Of a DNA stretch of 28,782 bases, positions 18,273 through 26,728 are shown piece by piece (position 1 is the stretch's first letter; each line of letters opens with the position of its first letter). The stretch is from Sporisorium sorghi (lineage: Eukaryota; Basidiomycota; Ustilaginomycetes; Ustilaginales; Ustilaginaceae). The stretch spans positions 1-28,782 of the forward strand of contig JALCCG010000264.1 in the NCBI GenBank assembly GCA_023212695.1, written 5' to 3'. The position numbers were made by a program, and so were the translations under genes. A model generated the notes under the pieces. It was given only the letters and a program-made list of their open reading frames with translations, did not search any database and was not told the DNA's origin.

Positions 18273-20090
18273 ATGACTGTCACCTGGGGAAGGACCTCCC
18301 GCAGCCTGCTGAGGCAGCTTTCTCGCAGCAGCGGCGGTGCGACACTCTCTTCCACTAGCGCCCGGAGAGCGGCTTCCTCAGCAGCAAGACCCACCGACGA
18401 TGTAGACCCTTATTCTGCCAGCTCATCAGCCTCCTCCTCCTCCTCCTCCTCATCTCTGGCTTCCTCGAGCAACTACTCCGGCGGAAGGAAAAGGACGTAC
18501 GGCCAACCACTGCCCCACTCGCACCCGCACTTGTTCCCCCGGCGCGGCGTGCTCGGTCACGAAGATGCCATTCTTCGCCCCGGAGATGCGCTGCCTGACG
18601 CTTCGCTGTATGACCACGGCGTCGGCATTGTGGCTACCAAACAGCTCACGCCAGGAATTCCTAAATCCGAGTACGAAGAGCGACGCAAACGGCTCATGGA
18701 CCGTCTACCGGACAACAGCGTCGTCGTCGCCATGTCCGGGAGAGTCAAGAGCATGAGCGGCAACATCTTCTACAAGTTTCGTCAAGAGACCAACTTTTGG
18801 TACCTGACTGGGTTCCAGGAGCCGGACTCGGCGGTGATCTTTGAAAAGGACCCTTCGAGTCCGCGCGGATACAAGATGAGCATGTTTGTGCAGAAGCGCG
18901 ACGAGCACAACGAGACGTGGAATGGCCCTCGCACAGGGCTCGATGGTGCAGTTGACATCTTTGGCGCCGACGAGAGCTTCGAGCTTGACCCGGCCATCTT
19001 GCTGCATCACCTCAAGCAGATCCTGCCGCGGTACGCGCACATCTACGTCGAACCGCCCAACCAGCCCACCACGCCTCGACGCGGCACCACGGCAGCGACG
19101 AAAGCGGGCAACATCCTCAACTACCTCAGTCCGCCCAGCACCACCTCCATGGATCTTTTCGGCAAAAAGTCGGACTTTGATGCGGTCATCAAGCTGCTGG
19201 GCGATACGCGCAAGTGTCACTCTCTTGCGCGCGAGGTGGAGCGGCTGCGATTCAAGAAGTCGCCCAACGAGGTCCGCATCATGAAGCGCGCCGGGCGGAT
19301 CAGCGGCGAGGCGATGGCCGAGACGATGGGCTTTGTTCGACCCGGAGTCTCCGAGGCGCAGCTGCAGGCGGTGTTCGAGTACCACTGCAACCTGCGTGGA
19401 TCGCAGCGCCCGGCGTACGTGCCCGTCGTCGCGTCCGGCGCCAACGCGCTCACGATCCACTACGTCAACAACGACCGTCTCGTCGGCCCTGACCAGCTGG
19501 TGTGCATCGATGCCGGCGGCGAACTGGATGGGTATGCGTCGGACATCACGCGCGCTTTTCCTTCCAACGCCGATGGACTCTTCTCGGAACCGCAGCGCGA
19601 CCTGTACACGGCGGTGCTCAACGTGCTCAAGCAGTGCACCGAGCTGGCTACTGAGCGGCAGTGCTACACCCTTGCGGATCTGCATCGGCGCAGCGTCGAC
19701 TTTTTGCGTCAGGAGCTCAAGCAGGTCGGCTTCCATCTCAACGGGGGAACGCTCGAACGCATCCTCTATCCGCACTACATCGGCCACTGGCTCGGCATCG
19801 ACCTGCACGACTGCGCCACCGTCGAGCGCACCACCAAGCTCGAGGCGGGTGTCGTGGTGACGATCGAGCCCGGAGTGTACGTGCCGTACGACGATGCGTT
19901 CCCGAAGCATTTCCAGGGGATCGGGATCAGGGTGGAGGATGATATTGCGGTGCAGGAGGACGCGAACGTGGTGCTCTCGTCGAGCGCGCCCAAGGAGGTG
20001 GTGGATGTCGAGGCGGCATGCAAGCGGTTTTTGGATCAGCGGGGGACGGATGCGGAGAAGGCGAGTTGGCAGCCGAGTCTCAGTTTGTAG
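18273..20090 (+). CDS. ICP55: Mitochondrial intermediate-cleaving aminopeptidase ICP55 (Xaa-Pro aminopeptidase, M24B)
   Basis: 605 residues from the chosen start. An in-frame ATG at 18159 would give 643, but the peptide from 18273 (MTVTWGRTSRSLLRQLSRSS) is a much better mitochondrial presequence. Icp55 removes one N-terminal residue from imported matrix proteins after the processing peptidase has cut, stabilising them under the N-end rule. A Ser-rich stretch encoded by a TCC repeat (about 18430-18451) follows the presequence. The N-terminal aminopeptidase-P domain shows GIPKSEYEERRKRLM and NFWYLTGFQEPDSAV. The dimetal site of the M24 fold is complete: Asp413 (CIDAGGELDG), Asp424 (SDITRAFP), His505 (YIGHWLGIDLHD), Glu532 (TIEPGVYVP) and Glu555 (IRVEDDI), with the usual 11-residue Asp-Asp spacing. 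No intron. It is convergent with the GST-like gene. Confidence 0.94.
   Translation: MTVTWGRTSRSLLRQLSRSSGGATLSSTSARRAASSAARPTDDVDPYSASSSASSSSSSSSLASSSNYSGGRKRTYGQPLPHSHPHLFPRRGVLGHEDAILRPGDALPDASLYDHGVGIVATKQLTPGIPKSEYEERRKRLMDRLPDNSVVVAMSGRVKSMSGNIFYKFRQETNFWYLTGFQEPDSAVIFEKDPSSPRGYKMSMFVQKRDEHNETWNGPRTGLDGAVDIFGADESFELDPAILLHHLKQILPRYAHIYVEPPNQPTTPRRGTTAATKAGNILNYLSPPSTTSMDLFGKKSDFDAVIKLLGDTRKCHSLAREVERLRFKKSPNEVRIMKRAGRISGEAMAETMGFVRPGVSEAQLQAVFEYHCNLRGSQRPAYVPVVASGANALTIHYVNNDRLVGPDQLVCIDAGGELDGYASDITRAFPSNADGLFSEPQRDLYTAVLNVLKQCTELATERQCYTLADLHRRSVDFLRQELKQVGFHLNGGTLERILYPHYIGHWLGIDLHDCATVERTTKLEAGVVVTIEPGVYVPYDDAFPKHFQGIGIRVEDDIAVQEDANVVLSSSAPKEVVDVEAACKRFLDQRGTDAEKASWQPSLSL
18430..18451 (+). 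repeat. (TCC)n trinucleotide repeat inside ICP55
   Basis: About seven CTC/TCC units in frame encode a poly-Ser run between presequence and enzyme domain. The repeat is likely to vary in length between strains without affecting catalysis. Confidence 0.6.
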
Positions 20091-20325
20091 ATTTCACCTC
20101 TCGAGCATTGTCCAATCCTCATTCGCATTCGCCACCACCAAGAAAGCACGTTGAGCTGACTGTCGTGCTGAGGAAATGTCATTGTTCAATCTGCTTCGAG
20201 TGTGAGTGATGCCGAGATCGCTGCATGGCATTCTTTGATTGTTCCTGAGTGTGTCGAATGTTCATGGAATGTATTGTCAGACGGAGTACAACGCTGTCTT
20301 GTCTACATCTTCTTCCGCTTCGCCT

Positions 20326-21333
20326 TCAATGCAAACCATCACCGTAGACAGCCTTGAAGCTAGGCCGCTCCGAAAACGCGCTCCAAAGCGCTCTCACCTT
20401 GTCGCCCACTTTCCCACCCTCACCACCCACCACAGCCTGCACCTTATCCAGCGGCTGCGCCTCGCCCTGCTGGATCCCGCCCGCGATCGCCGCGATCCTC
20501 GCGAGCCAGGGCACGACATGCAAGTCCGCCAGACTGAGCTGGTCGCCCAGCGCAAAGGGTCCTTGCACCTTGGTCTCCAGGTTCGCGAAAGCCTCGCCGA
20601 CGGCCTTCCACGTCGCGTTGGTGAGTTGGACGAGCTGTGCGATGGCGGCGGGGTCGTTGTGCACGTACGCTTTGGTGAGGAGCGCCTGGGACTCGAGCTT
20701 GTCCGCGTACCACTTTTTCAAGTTCTCGTGGATCGCCGAGGACTTGGGGTTGGCGGAACCATCGAACGCGACTGTGCTCGCCGAGCCCTCGCCGAGCGAC
20801 TTCTGGTGCTGCAGCAGCGCGTTGTATCTATTCGTCACAAACGTGCCCGCCAAACCACCTTTGCCCGCCTCAAACTCCGCCTCACTCCGGGCACCGAGCA
20901 GCAGAAAGTTCGGATCCACACCCGCGCCATGCACCAGCGCAATGATCTCGTCGCTCACCGCTTTGCCCTCGATCGTCGCCGGCGCAAGGATCGGCGCCGG
21001 CGCCACAGCCGCAGCCGCATCAGCGGGCAAAGTGTTCTGGCTCCGACTCTTGTCGAGAAACTCGAGGATGGCTTTGGTGTCGTTGATCGCGCGGAACTTG
21101 GTCGCTACCTCGGCCGAGATGGTTTCGAGCAGGGGTACGACGAGGGTGGGCACGGTGCCTTTCGAGTTGATGCGCAGGTACGAAGGGTCAAAGTTCTCGG
21201 CCTTGATCAGGTTGACGATCTTGACGTCGACGTCTGTGGCGGAATAGCCCTTTTCGACGAGCGCGAGACGCGGGGCTGAGGCCCAGACGGAGCCGTCGAA
21301 GGTGTACAGCGTTGCTTTGGGGACTTCGGTCAT
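20326..21333 (-). CDS. Glutathione S-transferase-like protein
   Basis: A single exon of 335 residues. The start at 21333 (MTEVPKATLYTFDGS) is chosen because further upstream the frame runs through the poly(T) tract and encodes poly-Lys. The N-terminal thioredoxin-like domain has TLYTFDGSVWASAPRLALVEKGY (about 8-30), the cis-Pro loop KGTVPTLV (58-65) and a DTKAILEFLD helix (86-95). The C-terminal helical domain ends with FALGDQLSLADLHVVPWLARI, the GST N-capping region. About 100 residues of Ala/Pro-rich and variable sequence separate the halves, so the protein is longer than typical GSTs of 200-230 residues. A catalytic Ser could be Ser15 or Ser19, but this is not certain. A role in conjugating glutathione to electrophiles or in redox homeostasis is the family expectation. 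It shares a promoter region with the divergent methyltransferase. Confidence 0.85.
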   Translation of the reverse strand: MTEVPKATLYTFDGSVWASAPRLALVEKGYSATDVDVKIVNLIKAENFDPSYLRINSKGTVPTLVVPLLETISAEVATKFRAINDTKAILEFLDKSRSQNTLPADAAAAVAPAPILAPATIEGKAVSDEIIALVHGAGVDPNFLLLGARSEAEFEAGKGGLAGTFVTNRYNALLQHQKSLGEGSASTVAFDGSANPKSSAIHENLKKWYADKLESQALLTKAYVHNDPAAIAQLVQLTNATWKAVGEAFANLETKVQGPFALGDQLSLADLHVVPWLARIAAIAGGIQQGEAQPLDKVQAVVGGEGGKVGDKVRALWSAFSERPSFKAVYGDGLH

Positions 21334-21438
21334 TTTGTGTGCTGGGTGGTGAATGGAAAAGAGAATGATAGAAAAGATCTCGTGGTGGTGGTTGGGGAGC
21401 AAGGTGAATGCGTGAGGAGAAAAGGTGGTTTGTGCGGT

Positions 21439-21472
<34 letters not shown>

Positions 21473-21665
21473 GCTGGTCGAAAAAGGCGGGGGGAAGTGG
21501 GATTTTCGCAATGGAAAACTGCACGCACGAAAATGTCATTTCGCGATTGACTGCTCGTGTGCCTCGAAACTTCCCATCCAACTGTGCTTCTCGCAAACCT
21601 TGTCCTCCCCCATCACCGTCGTCGTCGACCTCGTCCTCATTCTAAGCCGTCATTCAGCACCAAAG
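21334..21665. promoter_or_regulatory. Divergent promoter of GST-like and methyltransferase genes, with T32 tract
   Basis: These 332 bp lie between two divergent start codons and carry a 32-base poly(T) run at 21440-21471. The placement near the middle of the interval fits a nucleosome-depleted bidirectional promoter. No TATA box was seen. Confidence 0.5.
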
Positions 21666-22466
21666 ATGGCCATCACCATAGGCTCCATCATCGGTACGAT
21701 CTTCCTCGCACTCTCCAAACTGCACCTCGTCCCCTCCGTCCCACCACCATTCCCAGACCGCCTCGGCCAACTCGACCCGGCATCGAGCACGATCGACAAT
21801 GAGATCTACAACACCCAAGCGTTCGACTGGTCTCGGAGCGGGCTCGACCTACTCAACCCAGCGCGGGTAGGATACTTTATGGATAAGCTGCATCGCTATG
21901 TGTCATCGCTGCCTTCGTCCAGCGAGAATGTGGTGGCGATTGTGGATCTGGGCTGTGGGGCTGGGATCGCGATTGAGGCGATTCACGCTGCCATTGTCGC
22001 GGCGGCGCCAGAGCCGTCCAAGGTCAGCCAGGGAGAAGGAGGCTTATTTGACGGGCTACAGACGTACAGGCTGATCGGCATCGACGTTTCGGAACGCTCG
22101 ATCGACACCGCCCGCCAACGAGCACGCGATCGCTCCCTCAGCATAGAATGCATCGTCGGCGACATCTACGCCCTTGCCTTCCCCACCGCCAGCGTCGACG
22201 CAATCATCTGCTCCGACGTCCTCGAACACCTCTTTGACCTCCCGCGCGCCTTCCACTCCATCTCCCGCACCCTCAAACAAAACGCCATCTTTACGTTCGA
22301 CACCATCAACCGCACTCGCACATCGTACCACCTCACCATCTGGATCCTCCAGGATCTCCTGAAAGCGATGCAGGGCGACGAGGGATTTGAGCATTTCGTA
22401 CTTGCATTGGTGTCGCAAGGTCGAGGAGTAGCCCCGTATAGTGACTTGTGTGTTTTGTGCGCCTAG
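21666..22466 (+). CDS. UbiG/COQ3-type SAM-dependent methyltransferase, C-terminus apparently missing
   Basis: 266 residues in a single exon. Family landmarks are SSTIDNEIYNTQAFDW (41-55), LLNPARVGYF (62-71), the SAM motif VDLGCGAG (93-100), LIGIDVSERSI (136-146), GDIYALAFPTASVDAIICSDVLEHL (165-189) and FTFDTINRT (209-217). The order is that of UbiG/Coq3 O-methyltransferases of ubiquinone biosynthesis, with an insertion after motif I. After AMQGD (238) the sequence stops resembling the family. The usual His-Asp-x-x-x-Phe/Pro-Glu-Glu segment and the final ~60-80 residues are replaced by about 28 unrelated residues and a stop. I found no continuation in other frames before the ILV5 3' region. 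The N-terminus has a hydrophobic stretch (IGSIIGTIFLALSKLHLV) that may be a membrane anchor. It may be a degenerate paralogue rather than the true COQ3. Confidence 0.75.
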   Translation: MAITIGSIIGTIFLALSKLHLVPSVPPPFPDRLGQLDPASSTIDNEIYNTQAFDWSRSGLDLLNPARVGYFMDKLHRYVSSLPSSSENVVAIVDLGCGAGIAIEAIHAAIVAAAPEPSKVSQGEGGLFDGLQTYRLIGIDVSERSIDTARQRARDRSLSIECIVGDIYALAFPTASVDAIICSDVLEHLFDLPRAFHSISRTLKQNAIFTFDTINRTRTSYHLTIWILQDLLKAMQGDEGFEHFVLALVSQGRGVAPYSDLCVLCA

Positions 22467-22738
22467 AATACCCGCTGCCACGCCTGGCAATGCAACACCT
22501 CGAACGACCATTCAGAGCACGAGCACATCAAACGAAAAAGATGGACCGGAACAAAGAAGACGAGTTGCAAATGAGAGAAGAGCGATTGAAAGGGATGGCA
22601 TAAGAGATAAATATACATGCGCAACAGGCTGTTTCTTCTCGTTGAAGATACACACAGCCCGCGCTACTTTTTTTGTGCAAGGGATCATAAGATGCTCGGC
22701 CAGAAGGCAAGCTGCAATCCAAACGCCGAATGGCCACT

Positions 22739-24186
22739 TTAAAGACCCTTGGCGGCGTTCTCCGGACGGAGGGCGCGCACCTTGTGGCCGACCTTCCACA
22801 TCTCCTGAGCAGCGATGGCGTCGGTCTCCTTGTCAAAGTCCTCGCGGTACGTCTTGCGGTTACCGAACTCGAGCGCCCTCCTGGTCTCGCTGCCGTTGCG
22901 CACAGACTCGTACAGCTTCTCGAGCACGGGCTTGCAGGCCTTCTCGAACTCGGGCGCCCAGTCGAGCGCACCACGACGCGCGGTGGTGGAGCAGGCCTTG
23001 TACATGTAGTCCATGCCGTTGGCACCAACGAGCGGGTAGAGCGACTGGAGAGCCTCCTCGCACGTCTCGTTGAAAGCCTCCGAGGGCGAGTGGCCGTTGG
23101 CACGCAGCACGTCGTACTGGGCCTTGAAGAGACCCTGGATACCACCCATGAGGCAGGCACGCTCACCGTACAGGTCCGAGTACACCTCGCGCTCAAACGT
23201 GGTCTCGTAGAGGTAACCACAGCCGACGGCGACACCCATGGCGGAAGCCTTCTCGAGCGCCTTGCCGCTCACATCCTGGAAGACGGCGATGGAGCCGTTG
23301 ATGCCTCGCGACTCGAGGAAGAGCGAGCGGACGGTACGGCCGGAACCCTTGGGAGCGCAGAGGATGATGTCCTTGTCCTTGGGAGCCTCGAAGCCGGTCT
23401 CGTTCTGGTAGGTGATCTGGAAACCGTGCGAGAAGTAGAGGGTGTGGGCGTTGGGCATCTTGCCCTTGATCGACTTGTAGACACCGGCGCAGGCGGCGTC
23501 GGAGAGGAGGAGCATGGCAATGGTGGCCTTCTCGGCAGCCTCCTCGATGGGGAAGAGGTTCTTGCCGGGCTGCCATCCGTCCTCGATGGCCTCCTTCCAG
23601 GAAGCGCCGTCCTTTCGGACACCGACAATGACGTTGAGGCCGTTGTCACGGAGGCTGAAAACAGCATAGGAAAGGAGGGTAAAAGGGACAAGTCAGCAAA
23701 CCATTCGGTTCCGAAATGAAGCGAGGAGTGGGCAGACCTCAGCCATTCTTGAGAAGAGCAGCCTTTCCTCGCGGATCAGTGCAAATGAGCACCTTTTTGA
23801 GCCGGAAAGGAAAGCTGCTCTTCTGCAAGCAGCACAGCGTTGCGACAAATGCATTATGGCCGGAAAGAAGAGAAGGCAAACACTTACTTGAGACCCTGAC
23901 CGTGACCCTGGGAGCCGTAACCGAGAATGGCAAAAGTCTCGTTCTTGAAGTAGTCCTGGAGCTTCTCGAGAGGCCAGTCCTCGCGCTCGTAGACCTTCTC
24001 TGGGATACCCTCGGTGAACTCGATGGTCTTGAGACCACGGGCGAGCGAGGGCTTGGTGACCATCTTGGCGAGCGAAGGGCGGGCGGTGGCAGCGATGGAG
24101 AGCGAGCGGGCAGCGCCGGCAACACCACGGCGGGCGGTGGAGCGGGTGGCGGCCCTGAGGACGGTGCGTGCGATGTTGGCGTTCAT
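22739..24186 (-). CDS. ILV5: Ketol-acid reductoisomerase, mitochondrial (Ilv5)
   Basis: Two exons, 24186-23888 and 23654-22739, with a 233-bp GT-AG intron, give 404 residues. The enzyme uses NADPH and Mg2+ to convert acetolactate or acetohydroxybutyrate to dihydroxy acids in valine, leucine and isoleucine synthesis. The N-terminus is an Arg/Ala-rich mitochondrial presequence (about 1-50). The nucleotide-binding loop GYGSQGHGQG (89-98) is followed across the splice by NLRDNGLNVIVGVRK. The knotted helical domain contains SDLYGERACLMGGIQG, with metal ligands near Asp260 and Glu264, and continues with CEEALQSLYPLVGANGMDYMYKACSTTARRGALDW. The length agrees with yeast Ilv5. In yeast the protein also helps maintain mitochondrial nucleoids, which cannot be judged here. 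The intron is much longer than the others in the window. Confidence 0.97.
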
Positions 24187-25917
24187 GTTTGTTGTGGATA
24201 GTATGGATGTGGAAGGGGAGGAAGGGTAAAAGGTGATGGTGGTGTCTTATGTGGATGACAGGCGACTGTGATGGGAAAGAAGAACAGGAAGATGTGATTG
24301 GGTGAAAGAGTGGGCCATTCTTCCAATTTCCCACACAGGCAAAGCAGCAGTCACAGTCACACTCAGGGAGAAGCCGAAGCTCGAGGTCAGAGCGTGAGAA
24401 AGCGAGGAAAAAGAAAAAAAAAAAAAAAAAAAAAAGTGGGGGCGCCTCGCCGACTGGCAAGTGGCAGAAGAAGCGGAGCGGCCGTTACAGGACGACGCAA
24501 GAGCAGCATGCACACAGCAGCAGACGCGATTGCTTGCTTTCTGCGCAGAGAGAGAGAGAGTCTGTGTGTGTGACTCTTTGCAACGCCTTGCCATTCGTCT
24601 GATTTTTTTTCTTTACAAAAATCTTCTTCGCCTGCCCCGCCTCGACCTCTCTCGCTCTTTCGCAGAGGACCCTTTTGCTCTTGCTTGCAGTTCTTTTCGC
24701 AATACAAGTTGGTCCAATACACTTTGTATTCCTAAGCGCACCATGAATACAAAAAAAATGTTTTTTTTTTTTCTGCGTCCCTCTGAGAGTGTTGAGCCAA
24801 CAGGCAGGCACGCACGCACGCACGCACGCACGCAAAAACCGAGTCATCCCTCTGGCTGCCTCTTCTCATCGAAGGGTGTCGGTCTGTGATTGGATCCGGC
24901 TCTACGACGACGGCAGTTGAAGCTATCATCTGGCCCACTCAAAGACGTGATGCCTTTATTCCAGCTTCATTTGCACGCGCAATGGTCTTCGATGCTCGAC
25001 ACCAGCGACGGTTCGTTTGAGATGAGCGACTCCTTTCAAAGGGCACTCGGGATGACCAGCAAAACGGGTGGAGATATGAGCGCAAGGCATCGGTCGACCT
25101 GACCAGACATGCTCCGGTGGTGGTGAGGCCTGTTTGTCTGAAATATCTAATCTCAATGCCCGACGAATCAGAATTGCGACTTGTTCCGATCAATCAGAAG
25201 CCCTCTTGCTGCCTCCTGTCTGTTGGCCTCGACCGGAGGAGACAGTCTGCACTGGCTGGTCGCTTTTGCTGCCCAAGGAAGACTTCCCTGTCGGTGCAGC
25301 CCCGTCACCTTGACCATCGAGTGAGACAGAAACTCGAAAAAGATTGCAAAAAAATGTGCGCCAAAAAAAGGGACTACAAAATCACCTGCTCTTTGCCATT
25401 GCTGGTCCTCTATCCAGCACTCAGTGAAGCGTTGCATCCTTGTTCACACAGCGCATGGAGACGCATACAAGCTCATGATCAGAACAAGGCTTACGCCACG
25501 GCCAAGAGAAGGAGCAAAAGGTATCAAATCTGTCATTTGGGTATGAGCAAGAAGGGAAATACGAAGACTCGCACACCGAGATCGGGGCGAGTCCATCGGG
25601 CCGAGGCATCTGACGATTTGTACAAAAAAAGGGTCTTATGCAGCCACGTCAAAAGCGCACCTGCGCAAAGTGCAGCGGCAGGAGAGTTGCGGCCATTGTG
25701 AGTCGGCAAGTCTGCGATCCTGAAGAGGTCCGAGCGTTGTCCAAGCCCATTACGGCACCTGTCAAGTATGGCAAGGGCAACCGTCTGGCTGACTCCCGGC
25801 AGCGTCCATCGGCGTGGGACCTTCTTGCAGGCAGAAGGCCGGTTCGGCTCCGAAGTATCCTCGCTCGAATCGCACCGACCTACAAATCAGCAAGCTGGGA
25901 AAGAGCAGCCGTGCTGA
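24187..25917. other. 1.7-kb non-coding stretch: ILV5 upstream region and stomatin 3' flank, microsatellite-rich
   Basis: No credible gene was found. The ILV5-proximal half holds an A22 tract (24414-24435), GA and TG dinucleotide runs (24548-24572), an A8-TG-T12 inverted repeat (24751-24772) and a (GCAC)n tetranucleotide array (24807-24834). The rest (24840-25917) has only short frames; the longest, 25117-25701, encodes a Lys/Arg/Ser-rich peptide unlike any family. Confidence 0.5.
24807..24834. repeat. (GCAC)n tetranucleotide microsatellite
   Basis: About six CGCA/GCAC units in tandem following two GGCA units. A simple repeat with no sign of coding use. Confidence 0.75.
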
Positions 25918-26445
25918 TCATGTTGCCGGACCTCGTGCCCGAGCCCGAAGCAACGGCGGGCGGGCGGGCGGCACGCTGGCACCGGGAGCCGTTCCACCAG
26001 GAGGCAGGCTGTCGTCGCCCGACAGATCGTTGAGGTTCATGGGCACAAAGATCACCTTGCTGTGTTGGCCGTTTTGGCCATCGCCTGCAAGCTCTCGAGC
26101 GCACGAATCTGCATCGCGCTCTTCGAAGCCAAGATGTCGGCAGCTTGGCGCATCAGTCGAGCCGCGTCGACTTCGGCTTGGGCAGCGATCACCTTGCTCT
26201 CTCCGATACGCTTCTGCTTGGCAGCCGAGCTGAGCGACTCTTGCAGCTCCTTCGAGAAGACCATGTCCTTGATGAGGATGCTCTCGACCTGGACACCCCA
26301 GCGGTCTGCTACATCGCCGACGATTTCTTGCACCTCGAGCGCAACCTGCTCTCGCTCCGTGATAAGCGACTGCAGCGTGCGTCCGCCCACCACGTTTCGC
26401 AGCGTGGTCTGCGCTCGCTTGTTGGCGTGGGCGAGAGAAAGTGGT

Positions 26446-26446
<1 letters not shown>
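25918..26446 (-). pseudogene. Stomatin/SPFH-family gene, 3' half only, with frameshift
   Basis: The minus strand encodes the C-terminal half of a fungal stomatin: RAQTTLRNVVGGRTLQ, ITEREQVALEVQEI, WGVQVESILIKDMVF, LQESLSSAAKQKRIGESKVI, AQAEVDAARLMRQAADIL and QIRALESLQAMAKTAN. Stomatins are membrane-associated scaffold proteins of the SPFH superfamily. Two faults are visible. First, the N-terminal half (membrane hairpin and first part of the SPFH domain, roughly 150 residues) is absent: just upstream of RAQTTLR is a 65-base A run, and beyond it the PPX1 3' flank. Second, the expected ANSKVIFVPMNL is broken. The frame ends AMAKTANTAR-stop at 26052, while KVIFVPMNLNDLSG continues in another frame to a stop at 25918. 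Deleting one CA of the CACA near 26069 would restore it, so a 2-bp slippage is likely. It could instead be an assembly error on an intact gene. Confidence 0.78.

Positions 26447-26511
<65 letters not shown>
26447..26511. repeat. 65-base poly(T) tract (poly(A) on the minus strand)
   Basis: The longest homopolymer in the window. On the minus strand it is 65 A placed about 217 bases after the PPX1 stop codon and directly before the surviving stomatin sequence. Frames through it encode poly-Lys, which is an artefact. It may be a fossil poly(A) tail, an expanded promoter or intron tract, or a misassembly point. Confidence 0.85.
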
Positions 26512-26728
26512 CCCGCGGAATCGTGACATCGCCGCCGGTTGCCCTTTTCTTCACTTGTTCCATCTCGTGACCAGCAGCCTTGCCCACACCTCAGCTCTAT
26601 CGCCAACGTCTACCCGACTCGCATCCGACACGGCTTTCTCTCCGCTCGCATCGCACATACACAGCCTCAACATCGATCCTCTGCTAAAGTTTTCACGATT
26701 GTACCTTATCGCCATTGCGAAACGCAGA
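26512..26728 (-). other. 3' flank (probable 3' UTR) of the exopolyphosphatase gene
   Basis: These 217 bases lie between the PPX1 stop and the A65 tract. No frame continues stomatin. No exact AATAAA is present, though fungal polyadenylation signals are often loose. Confidence 0.5.

Noticed and set aside
18705..19910. 401-codon minus-strand frame opposite ICP55
   Set aside because: Antisense shadow of a well-supported enzyme with all five metal ligands on the plus strand.
20354..21247. Long plus-strand frame (297 codons) opposite the GST-like gene
   Set aside because: Antisense shadow created by GC-rich codon bias; the minus strand carries the recognisable GST fold.
25117..25701. 194-codon plus-strand frame between ILV5 and stomatin
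   Set aside because: Basic, Ser-rich and without any motif; no conservation signal can be read from one sequence.
26052..26606. Continuous minus-strand frame joining upstream sequence, poly-Lys and stomatin
   Set aside because: The poly-Lys is a translated A tract and the upstream residues do not resemble stomatin; it is not a real fusion protein.
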